A stretch of DNA of 64,000 nt from Mastacembelus armatus (Eukaryota; Chordata; Actinopteri; Synbranchiformes; Mastacembelidae): the NCBI RefSeq assembly GCF_900324485.2, contig NW_022872909.1, positions 1-64,000 of the forward strand, in the 5' to 3' direction. This document shows, one piece after another, positions 54,042 through 63,880 of this stretch. A program made the position numbers and the translations under genes. How positions within the stretch are numbered: position 1 is the stretch's first letter; every line of letters begins with the position of its first letter. The notes beneath the pieces are model-generated. The model worked only from the letters and a program-made list of their open reading frames with translations. It had not been told where the DNA came from and ran no database searches.

Positions 54042-56882
54042 TTAGGTGGAAAACGCTATACGGAACAGATATGTTTTGAGTGATGATTTAAAAGTTGATA
54101 AGTCCGGAGACGACCGGATGCGATGAGGGAGAATGTTCCAAAGGCGGGGCGCAGTGTGGCTGAAGGATCTAGCGCCCATGGTGGCCAGGCGCGCTGTAGG
54201 GGTGCAGAGGAGAGTGGAACTGGAGGAGCGGAGAGGACGAGGCGGAGAATAGATATGAAGTAGTTCAGTGATGTATGGTGGGGCAATAGAGTGGAGGGCT
54301 TTGTAGGTGAGAAGGAGGATTTTATAGTTTATACGGAAGGACACAGGGAGCCAGTGAAGTTGTTTAAGGACAGGGGTGATATGATGTGAGGATGGAGTTC
54401 TGGTGATGATTCGGGCAGCAGAGTTCTGGACAAGTTGAAGTTTGCGAAGTGATTTGAGAGGTAGACCAGTGAGGAGTGAGTTACAGTAATCCAAACGAGA
54501 GGTGACAAAGGCGTTAATGAGTATTGCCGTGCTATCGGTGGTGAGTGAGGAACGGATGCGGTTTATGTTACGGAGATGGGAGTAGGCCGACCGGGTAGTG
54601 GTATTGATATGCTGAGTGAAGGAGAGAGTACCGTCTAGGATGACACCCAGGCTTTTAACTTGGGGGGAGGGGGGGACAGTATTGTTGTCAATTTGAATGG
54701 AGAAGGTGCTGGTTTTAGAAAGGGTGGATCTGGTGCCCACGAGGAGAATTTCAGTTTTGTCAGGGTTGAGTTTCAAAAAGTTATGGGTGAACCAGGATTT
54801 GATATTATGTAAGCAGGTAAGGAGGGAGGGAGGGGGGAGGGTAGAAGATGGAGCAGCAGAGAGGTAGAGCTGGGTGTCGTCTGCATAACAGTGGAAATTG
54901 ATGTTATGTAGCCTAAGGATATTTCCGAGAGGAAGGAGATAAATAATAAAGAGGAGGGGCCCCAGGACAGAGCCCTGAGGCACGCCACAACTGACAGTAG
55001 AGGGCTGGGAGTGGAAGTTCTGGAGATGGACGGACTGGGTGCGGTCAGATAGGTAGGAGGTGAACCATGAGAGGACCGAGCCGGCTATGCCGATGGAAGC
55101 AAGGCGATGGAGGAGAATATTGTGTGAGATGGTGTCAAAAGCTGCAGTTAGGTCAAGGAGGATGAGGATGGAGACAAGGCCAGAGTCTGCGGCTACTAGG
55201 AGGTCGTTGGTGATTTTGACCAGGGCAGTTTCAGTGCTGTGAAGTTGGCGGAAGCCAGATTGAAAGTGTTCGTATAGGCTATTGGCGGAAAGGTGGGTAT
55301 GGACCTGGTGGTGAACAACTTTTTCCAGGATTTTGGAGAGGAACGGGAGATTGGAGATAGGGCGGAAGTTGTTAAGGTCGGCAGGATCGAGACCAGGTTT
55401 TTTTAGAATTGGTGAGATGATGGCTGTCTTGAGTGATGGGGGTACGATGCCAGAACTGAGGGAAGTGTGAATAATGTGGGTAAGATGAGGAAGGAGAGAG
55501 GGGAGACAGAGCTTGACGAGGTTGGTTGGTAGGGGGTCAAGTTTGCAGGTTGAGGGTTTGGATTTGAGGATCAGGGAAGAGATAACCGTGGTGGGTGGAA
55601 TGATAAAACTCGAAAGCAGGGAGGATACTGGTAGAGAGGGAAGGGTACAGTGGAGGCAGTTCGCAGTGTCACAGATGGGGGGAAATTGCTGGTGTATATT
55701 TTCGATTTTTGATGAGAAGAAATCCAGGAAGTTATTGCACAAGGTGGTGGAGAGTGAAGGGAAGAGAGGAGTATCGGGAGGGCCCAATAAATTTTTGACA
55801 GTGGAGAAGAGGGAACGCGTGGAGCCAGAGGCGGATACAATAAGCGAGGCATAGAAGTCAGATTTTGTTTGAGTAATGGTTTGCTTGTACTTCAGTATGT
55901 GGTTTAGGTATAAGTCCTTGTGGGTGGATGAACCGGTTTTTTTGAAGAGACGTTCAAGGCGGCGGGCTTGGGTTTTGAGGAGGCGGAGTTCGGGTGTGTA
56001 CCATGGAGCAGAGTGCGTAAAGGATACAGATCTAGTTTTGAGTGGGGCGAAGGTGTTGAGTAGATTTCGTAGCTCACAGTTGAAATTGGATAACATGTTG
56101 GAGAGGGACGGTGTGTAATTAGTACATGAAAGGTTGTTGAGAGCAGCAGTGAAGGAGGGGAGGTCGATGTTCTTTAAGTTACGGAAGGTGATGGTGCGGG
56201 AGAGGTGGGTTTTGAAGAGAGGTAGTTTGGAGTTAAAGCAGACTAGTTTGTGGTCGGAGAAGAAGGTGTCGAGGGTAGAACATGACTGAACTGTGACGCC
56301 AGAGCAGCAGACTAAGTCGAGGGTGTGGCCTAGAGAATGTGTTGGGGAGGTGATGTATTGTTGGAGCCCAAAGCTGTCCAGACAGGAAATTAGGTCTTTT
56401 GTAGCGGTGTTGTTGGGATTGTCGAAGTGGATGTTAAAATCACCAAGAAGAATTATGTTGGCTGACAGAGAGATGAGGTCAGCTAAGAGGTCAGACAGTT
56501 CGTCCAAGAAGGTCGGGTTAGGTTTTGGTGGGCGGTAGATAGTGGCCAAGAAGGTTGGTGTGTGACCATGAATACGTGCTATGAGAGCTTCAAAGGACTG
56601 GAAGGTGATAGTGGGGTGGATGGATATTTTGTATTTAAGGTTGTACAGTATGGCGAGGCCGCCACCGCGTCCCGAGAGGCGTGGATGGGTGAGATATGTG
56701 AAGCCAGGAGGAATAGATTGATTAAGTTCAGTGAAGTCGTTGGGCTGCTGCCAGGTTTCAGTTAAGCACAGGATGTCGAGATTGTGTTTAAGAATAATGT
56801 CAAAGATGAGGGATGCTTTTTGAGAGAGGGAGCGAACGTTAAGAAGCCCAAAATGAGTGTTGTGGAAAGGTGTCGAGTCCAT
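54042..56882 (-). CDS. L2 LINE ORF2: endonuclease-reverse transcriptase, 946 aa
   Basis: Copies the element RNA into DNA at a nicked target site. Residues 1-230 are an exonuclease-III-like endonuclease: [34 protein letters not shown] and [10 protein letters not shown] give the expected catalytic Asn, Glu, Asp-Asn and Ser-Asp-His. RT spans about 480-800: [60 protein letters not shown] and the catalytic [10 protein letters not shown]. The C-terminus has [40 protein letters not shown] and ends [12 protein letters not shown]. It is open throughout, and all key motifs are present, so it may encode an active enzyme. Confidence 0.93.
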   Translation of the reverse strand: MDSTPFHNTHFGLLNVRSLSQKASLIFDIILKHNLDILCLTETWQQPNDFTELNQSIPPGFTYLTHPRLSGRGGGLAILYNLKYKISIHPTITFQSFEALIARIHGHTPTFLATIYRPPKPNPTFLDELSDLLADLISLSANIILLGDFNIHFDNPNNTATKDLISCLDSFGLQQYITSPTHSLGHTLDLVCCSGVTVQSCSTLDTFFSDHKLVCFNSKLPLFKTHLSRTITFRNLKNIDLPSFTAALNNLSCTNYTPSLSNMLSNFNCELRNLLNTFAPLKTRSVSFTHSAPWYTPELRLLKTQARRLERLFKKTGSSTHKDLYLNHILKYKQTITQTKSDFYASLIVSASGSTRSLFSTVKNLLGPPDTPLFPSLSTTLCNNFLDFFSSKIENIHQQFPPICDTANCLHCTLPSLPVSSLLSSFIIPPTTVISSLILKSKPSTCKLDPLPTNLVKLCLPSLLPHLTHIIHTSLSSGIVPPSLKTAIISPILKKPGLDPADLNNFRPISNLPFLSKILEKVVHHQVHTHLSANSLYEHFQSGFRQLHSTETALVKITNDLLVAADSGLVSILILLDLTAAFDTISHNILLHRLASIGIAGSVLSWFTSYLSDRTQSVHLQNFHSQPSTVSCGVPQGSVLGPLLFIIYLLPLGNILRLHNINFHCYADDTQLYLSAAPSSTLPPPSLLTCLHNIKSWFTHNFLKLNPDKTEILLVGTRSTLSKTSTFSIQIDNNTVPPSPQVKSLGVILDGTLSFTQHINTTTRSAYSHLRNINRIRSSLTTDSTAILINAFVTSRLDYCNSLLTGLPLKSLRKLQLVQNSAARIITRTPSSHHITPVLKQLHWLPVSFRINYKILLLTYKALHSIAPPYITELLHIYSPPRPLRSSSSTLLCTPTARLATMGARSFSHTAPRLWNILPHRIRSSPDLSTFKSSLKTYLFRIAFST

Positions 56883-56996
56883 GTTTCTGGGGATGTTAGC
56901 TAGTACAGAGTGGTTGATCTGGCGTATACCTGATTTTCTAGGCTGAGGTCGGGAGGATGACCAGATGGAGGGGATTGGTAGTATGGAGTCAGATAG

Positions 56997-58412
56997 TCAG
57001 GCATGTGGGACAGAATGGACAGATTGTCCAGTGTTAGTGTGTGGGGTACAGTGAACTGCATGTTGAATGTTGGTGGAAAGTATATGGGAGCCCAGGCGGT
57101 TAGGATGCAGACCATCTCCTGCAAAGAAGGCAGGTCGGTTCCAGAAGAGGTTGAAGTTGTCAATGAATTGGAGATTGTAGGACAGGGAGACAGACTTGAT
57201 CCAAGTGTTGAGACTGAGGATTCTACTGAAGCGGCCAGAGCCTCTTCCAAACGTGGGGATGGGACCAGACATGAAAATAGTCTTACCACAGTTGCTTAGG
57301 AGGTGGAGGAGAGAGATAAAATCCTTTTTAGTCAGTTCAGACCGGTGGAGTGACGTGTCACAAGTTCCAATATGAACAATCACTCTAGAGATGGAAGACG
57401 GAAGTGTTGGCAGTAATCCAGGAAGCATGGCCAAGATGTCAGAGGCCATAGCTCCAGGGAGACAGTGAGTAGTGGCGTTGAAAAAGCGTACATTCCTTAT
57501 AATTGAGTCTCCGATGATTAACGTGGTTGGGGGGAAAAGGGGGCGTGGAGAAGACGCCAGTAGTTGGCCGTTTGAGTCGTGTCGTCTTGCTGACTGGCGG
57601 GGAGGCGGGGCGGTGACATCGGGTGCTGAGGTGGAAGGTGGAGGCGGCAGTTCGGTTGGTCCGTAGCTAGGGAGCCCGTGAGTGTGCCTGAGCACGGCCT
57701 CGCGAAGGATCCTACGGCGCACTGATGTAGTAGCTGAGCGGGATGGAGACTGTTTTCCGCCGTGGCAACGGGCTCCGCGAGGAGCACTTGGACTAAGGCG
57801 GGGGCGGCGGGTGTCGTCAGAGGGGAGCGAGAGCAGGTGACGGCGCTGAACGACATTGGCGGGTGACGGGGGTTGTTGGGAAACCGGAGCGGAACGATCC
57901 GGTACGTGGTTAGCGGATGAGGCCGTATGTAGGTCCGGGGTGGCAGAAGACAGAGGTGCAAATGGATTGGAGAGGTCTAGAGAGGGACGCGGAGACCCGT
58001 GGTGATATCTTTTCCGCCCACGAACCGCAACCTCGGTCCAGGAGGACCGAAGACATGGTGTAGAAGAGGAGGAGGGTCGAGGACAGGTTGACGGGTCCCA
58101 TGGGGCAGTGTCCTGGAGAGTGAAGGTAAGTGTGGAGATCTTCCTCGACTGCTCGAGGGCAACGTCCCTGAAGCTAGTCAGTATGGAGTCTTTCTGTTGG
58201 AGATCGTGAGAGAGGCGGCGTATTTCCTGCTTTAATTTGGTGATTTCATTGTTTGCTAGACGGAGTAGTAGATTGGCATTGTCCGAGTTGGTATTGTCAG
58301 GTAGTGTTGGCGTTGTTGTTGTTGCTCTTGGTGTTGGTGGCGTTGTAGGAGCCTGGCTGGTTGTGTCGATCGCCATCTTGTCGGTCGCCATCTTGTCGGT
58401 GATGCAATCCAA
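56997..58412 (-). CDS. L2 LINE ORF1: coiled coil plus SGNH esterase-like domain, 471 aa
   Basis: ORF1 of L2/CR1-type elements, an RNA-binding or accessory protein. A Thr/Pro-rich start is followed by a coiled-coil stretch at about 45-95 (LLLRLANNEITKLKQEIRRL). The middle (about 100-290) is Pro/Ser/Arg-rich and probably disordered and nucleic-acid-binding. Residues about 295-455 form an SGNH hydrolase fold: TLIIGDSIIRNVRF holds the nucleophile Ser, VIVHIGTCDTSLHR the GxND block, and FFAGDGLHPNRLG the Asp-His pair. In the GxND block the usual Asn is Cys, which removes an oxyanion-hole residue. It overlaps no other ORF. Confidence 0.88.
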   Translation of the reverse strand: MDCITDKMATDKMAIDTTSQAPTTPPTPRATTTTPTLPDNTNSDNANLLLRLANNEITKLKQEIRRLSHDLQQKDSILTSFRDVALEQSRKISTLTFTLQDTAPWDPSTCPRPSSSSTPCLRSSWTEVAVRGRKRYHHGSPRPSLDLSNPFAPLSSATPDLHTASSANHVPDRSAPVSQQPPSPANVVQRRHLLSLPSDDTRRPRLSPSAPRGARCHGGKQSPSRSATTSVRRRILREAVLRHTHGLPSYGPTELPPPPSTSAPDVTAPPPRQSARRHDSNGQLLASSPRPLFPPTTLIIGDSIIRNVRFFNATTHCLPGAMASDILAMLPGLLPTLPSSISRVIVHIGTCDTSLHRSELTKKDFISLLHLLSNCGKTIFMSGPIPTFGRGSGRFSRILSLNTWIKSVSLSYNLQFIDNFNLFWNRPAFFAGDGLHPNRLGSHILSTNIQHAVHCTPHTNTGQSVHSVPHA

Positions 58413-58589
58413 TGATGGTACTTGTTGACAGTAAATTTTTAAGATGGTGTGTTAAAACACCGTTAATTGTGTAATTGTTGCTTGTGTTGCATAGTGGTAC
58501 ATGACAGAGCTCATGCTTGTTGATGTTGCCTTGAACAGCTACTGTTTACAAAGCACACTCAGTATTCTAAATGTTTGCCTTATTAGACT

Positions 58590-58685
58590 TGCCAGTGTCA
58601 ATGGAAAAGCTGGTAGTAGTAGGATTTAAACCCATGCCTCATTTGAGGTTGGAGCTTAAATCCAGTGCCACCTGTGAACACCACA
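58590..58685 (-). pseudogene. tRNA-Leu-like remnant
   Basis: Minus strand: GTGGCACTGGATTTAAGCTC, then GGCATGGGTTTAAATCCTAC. The anticodon arm is recognisable, and the acceptor is only partly paired. Confidence 0.5.
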
Positions 58686-58816
58686 GTCTCTCTGTGCTTC
58701 CTTTGATGAGCGTACCTGACAGAGGCTACACTGTACAAGTCCAACCAATGACAGGGCTAGCTCCATCTCTCAAAAGCCAATGACATGACAGTATCCACTA
58801 CTGGGTTCCTGTGTCT

Positions 58817-58894
58817 GACCACGTGGCCAATGGACAATGGCCTAGTGTCTGACTTTGGATCAGAAGATTGAGGGTTTGAGTCCCTTTGTGGTTG
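58817..58894 (+). pseudogene. tRNA-Arg(TCG)-derived, decayed
   Basis: GACCACGTGGCCAATGGACA, TCTGACTTTGGATCAGAAGA and TTGAGGGTTTGAGTCCC. The loop CTTTGGA has TTG where TCG is expected (CpG decay), and about five extra bases enlarge the D arm. Confidence 0.65.
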
Positions 58895-58964
58895 GAGTTT
58901 TACTCAAGCTGGAAGTGTTGTAGTTTGGTCTACAGTAAGGTGAACACCAAAGATGTTCTATCCA

Positions 58965-59115
58965 TGGCCCATGGCTGCTGTTTGGCTTGTTTTCCAACTA
59001 TTCCTACATACATTCTTAGAGAGGAAATGGCAGAAGACAAAAGGAACTGGTATCTTCCAGAACACACCTGATCCAGGTAATAAGCAGTGGTAAGGCAGTC
59101 TGCAGATCGTAGACC
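58965..59115. repeat. Decayed hAT-MITE relative
   Basis: GGCTTGTTTTCCAACTATTC and ACACCTGATCCAGGTAATAA resemble the interior of the MITE at 9,004. The ends are not intact. 59,116-59,430 has no recognised gene. Confidence 0.45.
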
Positions 59116-59430
59116 TTCCTCATCTTGGCTTGATCCCCGTTGTAGCAATGCTGATGTTCATGCTGTCTTCCAATCTATGGAAACGTTCTATGACACGTCT
59201 ATGTCTGATCATGTCAATATTTTATGGGTCTTGATGTGGTGAGTTTTCCAGAGATGCTGGATAAAGGTAACAGCAAGCATGTTATGTTCCGCTGTGGATA
59301 ATGAGAAATATTTTTAAAATATCCAATCTGAATGGACTACCTCTTTTGCTTTCAGTCAGATGCACATTGGTATAAATGCATATCATAGTACTACAACACA
59401 AACACTGCTCTAGAACAAAGGTGCCATGTA

Positions 59431-59513
59431 ATGAGTGGGGTTTGAACCTACATCTCTAGAAGAAACTACAATCTGAAAGCAACACTTAGATAACTCAGTC
59501 ATGGTGAGCAGCG
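59431..59513 (-). pseudogene. tRNA-Leu-like remnant
   Basis: The minus strand has a GTTGCTTTCAGATTGTAG anticodon-arm-like part (CAG) and GTAGGTTCAAACCCCAC. Badly paired. Confidence 0.4.
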
Positions 59514-59817
59514 CTTTGTCATGAACTTTAGAATTAGTAGAAGTAGTAAGTCATCTGGTACTTTTTGTTTTTTGCATAGTATTAATTGGGACATAGTGCT
59601 TGCCTTGCATACTGGTTTTCACATAATATATAGTAGGAAAATATGCCACAATTTCTAACGTAAATAGTAACATAAGAACCTAAACGTGCTTATAGCGCTG
59701 TTTGTAGTCCAGTAGTAGCTTGATACTCTTTCATATATAGAAAAAAAATGGTGAAAGAACACACTCCTGTGGAGAGTCAATAGAAGAGTAATGGTCGTTA
59801 GTGTGTGTTCTTTATTT

Positions 59818-59858
59818 GCCGGGTATAGCTCAGTGGTAGAGCTTTTGACTGGTATCCC
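59818..59858 (+). pseudogene. tRNA-Cys 5'-half remnant
   Basis: CCGGGTATAGCTCAGTGGTA, then GAGCTTTTGACTGG, matches the 5' half of tRNA-Cys. The anticodon and 3' half are absent. Confidence 0.55.
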
Positions 59859-60094
59859 CATTTGCAAAGAGTGTTTTACAGATAATTACCTGTATTGTGT
59901 GATCCTGTATTCTCTGACTATATTCAGAGACTCTGTTCTTTGGGAGCTAGAACTGTTTTCTATGTAACAGTGTAGCTGAAACATATTGAATGTGCAGCTG
60001 AACTTCCTTTATTCACTACTCATTGTGCTGATAGGTTATTGCCTGATATCTCATGTGTCAGAAAAGCAATGTTTTATTGCTGCTTTTCTTGAAG

Positions 60095-60166
60095 AGGTCC
60101 CACTGAGAGTTGAACTCAGATCACTGGATTCAGAGCCCAGAGTGCTAACCATTACACCATAGGACC
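60095..60166 (-). tRNA. tRNA-Gln(CTG), intact-looking
   Basis: 72 nt. The minus strand begins GGTCCTATGGTGTAATGGTT. Acceptor GGTCCTA/TGGGACC, anticodon loop CTCTGAA and T arm CTGAG/CTCAG pair. A TTTT run follows about 35 bases downstream. Confidence 0.9.
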
Positions 60167-60295
60167 CTGTGATTGACACATGCTGTCATCAGAAACTGTG
60201 GCTACTCGACTCCACTGAACTCTTTTGTTTTGTTTTTTTTTTTGTTTTCCAATACATTTTATGGCATACAATAGATTCCTTTAACAGCAAATCAA

Positions 60296-60640
60296 CAGCT
60301 TATTTTGCTGTGGTGCTGGTCTGTTTCCAGGCTGAATAAAATAACATAACATCCGGTACAAAAGCTTGACTTCCAACTGCCTAGTTTGATTATGGATGCT
60401 TGTTTTTGACAACATAGTGTCTGTGATATTTCTGGTAACACACAAATGCACCAGTGGACGTTGGAAAATCAGCATGTTGTGACAAATGTCATCTCAGCAT
60501 TTGTGTGTTACCAGAAGTAGTTTGTAGTTTGTCAAAAATATGCATCCATAATCAAACTAGGCAGGTGGAAGTCAAGCTTTTGTACCAGTTGTTATTTTAT
60601 ACAGCCTGGAAACAGACCAGCACCACAGCAAAATAAGTGT
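60296..60640. repeat. Long inverted repeat (fold-back)
   Basis: The arm at about 60,299-60,448 (TTTTGCTGTGGTGCTGGTCT at its outer end) pairs with about 60,498-60,637 (GACCAGCACCACAGCAAAAT). Arms are about 140-150 bp with a 50-bp spacer and good but imperfect identity. It looks like a snap-back non-autonomous element. Confidence 0.85.
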
Positions 60641-60868
60641 CATCCTCCTTGCTCAAATGCTCAGAGTCTGTTATTTATAACAGTTATAGTCTGAAACTAT
60701 AACTAATGAGGACAAACAATAAAAAACAGGAACATATAGGATTGCAGTAAGACACAGGGAAAACTGAGACTGTTGAGATCTAACAGCTGATGAGATACTT
60801 TTTTTTGTTTTTTGAGAGTTTTAAACAACATTGATTCAGCTGAGTTTTTACAGGTTGGTGTCATTGTC

Positions 60869-61390
60869 TTAACTGGTTTGTGTTAACAGGTTTAATAGAT
60901 AGATATAACTGAGTGTCATCTGCATAGCAGTGGTAATTAATAGAGTGCTTCCTAATGACATATCCTAAAGGAAGCGTGTACAGGGTGAACAGAATCGGTC
61001 CTAGCACGGAGCCTTGTGGAACTCCATAACTAACTTTTGTTCGTGTGGAAGGTTCATCATGGACATGAACAAACTGGAATCTGTCCGATAAATAGGATTG
61101 GAACCATTTTAACGCTGTTCCTCTGATACCAATCACATGCTCCAGTCTCTGTAATAAAATGTTGTGGTCAATGGTGTCGAATGCAGCACTGAGGTCTAGG
61201 AGGACAAGTATAGAAACAAGTCCATTATCTGAGGCTAAGAGAAGATCATTGGTAACTTTTGACAGTGCTGTTTCTGTACTATGATGTTCTCTAAATCCTG
61301 ATTGAAAATCTTCAAATAGTTCATTCCTGTGTAAGTGGTCTGATAGCTGCTTAGCAACAGCTTTTTCTAGGATTTTAGAAATAAAAGGCA
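60869..61390 (-). mobile_element. L2 LINE, RT fragment (inverted piece of a split copy)
   Basis: Minus strand: [60 protein letters not shown] and [20 protein letters not shown]. It ends at TTAA (60,869-60,872), where the downstream L2 sequence should continue. Confidence 0.9.
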
Positions 61391-61577
61391 GACCATATGC
61401 AAGAGGGTGTGTCTGAGGATGAATAGTCATGTGATTTACCTGAGAACACAAAAGACGCACTGAACGACCAGACAAAGACGCGCATAATGAGCCTTTCAGT
61501 CAATGTAGCTGAGATGGGATTAGTGCAGCACAAATCACATGACTATTCATCCTCAGACAACATCTTGCATATGGCCT
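61391..61577. repeat. Inverted repeat with arms of about 45 bp
   Basis: The left arm runs from CCATATGCAAGAGG to GAATAGTCATGTGATTT, starting where L2 sequence stops. The right arm begins AAATCACATGACTATTCATC and ends TTGCATATGG. About 95 bases lie between the arms. Confidence 0.8.
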
Positions 61578-61976
61578 TTCTGGACAAAAAGTGTCTTAGA
61601 AAATTTAAATCAGTGTATTGTTTACTGTGAATGTGTGAACAAGGTGACATTCACAGCACTCTGAAGTAAACACTATAGCCTACAACATGCAGGTCTCCAA
61701 AGTCTTGTGAACCAATGTTCTATTTGTGTTTTATGGTCTTATTTCAGTGAGTAAAAAATTTTAGTTTTGCACTAACCATGCATAAACACTTTTTTCTCAA
61801 AAACACAATCATGTATAAACTTGCTGCTCACATATTATTGTAGCCAATTTTGTGCTGATTACAGTGTTATCAGACTTTAGACATTAATATGTTTAAAAAA
61901 CACTGAAAAAAAGCACAAATGTCAGGACATGTCAAAATTTGTCCAGGCCCCAAAAACCCCCTCAGACCCCAGAGGG
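61578..61976. other. Unassigned sequence between split L2 pieces
   Basis: AT-rich, without a gene or known repeat. It ends in CCCCAGAGGG just before TTAA. Confidence 0.4.
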
Positions 61977-62325
61977 TTAACCAGACTTCAAGCCTGTCTA
62001 ACTGACATCAAGGCCTGGATGACCAGTAACTTTTTAATTTTAAACTTAGAGAAAACAGAAGTCATTATATTTGGGCCAAAAAACCTCAGAAATAACTTTT
62101 CTAAAATTATAGCTACTCTAGATGGCATAGCCCTGGCCTCCAGCACTACTGTAAAAAACCTTGGAGTTATTTTTGACCAGGACATGTCCTTTAACTCACA
62201 CATAAAACAAATCTCTTCTTTCACCTGCGCAACATTTCCAAAATTAGGAACATCCTGTCTCAAAATGATGCAGAAAAACTAGTCCATGCATTTGTTACTT
62301 CAAGGCTAGATTACTTTAACATTGT
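61977..62325 (+). mobile_element. L2 LINE, C-terminal fragment (direct piece of the split copy)
   Basis: LTRLQACLTDIKAWMTSNFL, FGPKNLRNNFSKIIATLDGI and VIFDQDMSFNSHIKQIS. It begins at TTAA with the residues that follow the end of the 60,869-61,390 piece, but on the opposite strand. It ends near 62,325 at a tRNA-Val block flank. Confidence 0.88.
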
Positions 62326-62420
62326 AAGAATTTACTAAATATACTTCGATAGTAGATATGAAATGAAAACTGTTATCAAGTTTCTGCAGTGTAGTCGTCA
62401 TTACATTTGCCTCTAGTGAA
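62326..62420 (+). repeat. tRNA-Val block fragment
   Basis: TTTAACATTGTAAGAATTTA through GTTTCTGCAGTGTAGTCGTC and ACATTTGCCTC matches 45,988-46,085. The tRNA is cut in the anticodon arm. Confidence 0.75.
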
Positions 62421-62634
62421 GAGGTTTGGCACAATAACTGTCCTGGGTGGGTTCTTGGACACTGTAACATTAACAAGGACGAGTTCTGTCATGTGACACT
62501 AAGCAGAACAAGAAACAGTTTCACAGTTATGTCTAACTGTATTGTCTTTCACTGATATTCAAATCACAATGAGTTAAGGCGAAGCTCCTGAAATGAGAAA
62601 ACATTTCACAGACTTCACTATGAGAACAAAGAAC

Positions 62635-62716
62635 TGGCAGTGGTGGGATTCAAACCCACACCTCAACTGAGACTGGAGCCTTAATCCAGCACCTTGGACT
62701 GCTCAGCCACACTACC
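62635..62716 (-). tRNA. tRNA-Leu(AAG), intact-looking
   Basis: 82 nt with a long variable arm. The minus strand begins GGTAGTGTGGCTGAGCAGTC. Anticodon arm CTGGA/TCCAG with loop TTAAGGC (AAG), T arm GTGGG/CCCAC, acceptor GGTAGTG/CACTGCC. No strong T run lies within about 25 bases downstream. Confidence 0.88.
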
Positions 62717-62739
62717 ACACAAACAGAGACAACAGGGAA

Positions 62740-63880
62740 AAATGACTGAAGGGATTTCACAGAATCCAGCATGTGGACAATGGTTGTTACTGAACATGTC
62801 TCATCAGCGGCAAAGGGGAAGATAAGATTGGAAATTTGTAGTAGGTTGCAACAACAGCAGGAATGGTTTCACAGTAGATGCCACGAAAAGAAAGTTTTCT
62901 CTGCTCTTCACATCCCAAAGGCCAGGCTTCACTTTTCTTCTGTGGTTGAGAGTCCCTCACTGCGTCTCCATCTTCACCTGGAAAATTTATGACCCCCTTG
63001 CCTCCGTTCAATTAGTGGTTTGATCTTCTCGTCATAAAGCATATGTGAAGGCGGTGGAAGGATAGGGGTGGCAGGGAGATGCCAATTTTTGAGGGTGGGC
63101 AGTGTAGACAGAACCAGTTTTACAGCTCTGTGATTTATACAGAGCCCATACACAGCATTCAGTCACAGCTTTTGTTCTGGTTTTGGAAGAAATGTTTGGC
63201 TGCTCTGAGGCTGGCAGCTGCTTCGACCTTCACCTGTAATGCACCCCTCACACCTCTTTTCTTAAAGGTAATTTGTGTGTGCATCCAGGCCTCGGGGGTG
63301 CGAGCATTGTATCATTTAGTAGTGGTAAGGAATACAAATTTAAGCACAATTATTTGAAGATGCAAAATTAACATTTACACCTTCCATATGTTCCATGAAG
63401 TATGTTGACAAGTATTTGCTCATTATACATTTATTTTTACGTAATGGTGTCATTAGCATAAATGGTAGTGGTTCTTTCTGTGCATGTGTCAAACTCTGGG
63501 TCATGGGTCCAAAAAGTCTTGGGAGTCTACCCTAAATCCAGTGGACTTGAAAAAAGGAAGATCACGCTGTGGAGCTCATTCTATGGCAACATTTTTCAAC
63601 AATTTTACCTGAATCAGGTTTGATCAGCCAATTAGAAGGGAAGGGGGTGGAGCCCACTGTTGTTGTCCACCTCCTGATCTCAGTGATGGGGTGTTATGTC
63701 TGTGCTCTCTCTCTATTCAGCCAGCCTCACATCCATTCACTCCATTTCTCACAGAGCCTCATTGAAGAACTGGCCAGTTCCACTGGTAGACACAGTCTAA
63801 ATGAAAGCTCCGGGGTTGTAGTGAGTGCCTGGAGGTCCTGTAGGTCCAGCAGTGACAGGTCTAGGAGAATTTCAATGCCA
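62740..63880. other. Duplicated tRNA-Leu flank with an insertion; no gene recognised
   Basis: 62,760-62,835 and about 63,510-63,730 match the block at 53,040-53,445, inverted. The roughly 650 bases between do not, so something was inserted. I cannot name the insert. Confidence 0.45.

Larger units (their letters stand above)
53728..58440 (-). mobile_element. L2-clade LINE with both ORFs open
   Basis: About 4.7 kb. The 3' end at 53,728-53,790 has an (AAT)n tail after a sequence ending GGCGCCATGAAATAAAATG on the minus strand. ORF1 and ORF2 are separated by 114 bases. No internal insertion is seen. The 5' boundary just upstream of ORF1 is approximate, and I could not find clear target duplications. 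It is far better preserved than the other LINEs in the window. Confidence 0.92.

Noticed and set aside
55060-57299. Plus-strand frames opposite the L2 element
   Set aside because: They are shadows of ORF1 and ORF2; nothing recognisable is encoded.
60861-62325. Classic twin-priming as the full explanation for the split L2
   Set aside because: Twin-primed pieces should be adjacent, but 586 bases of other sequence and an inverted repeat lie between them. Kept only as a partial analogy.
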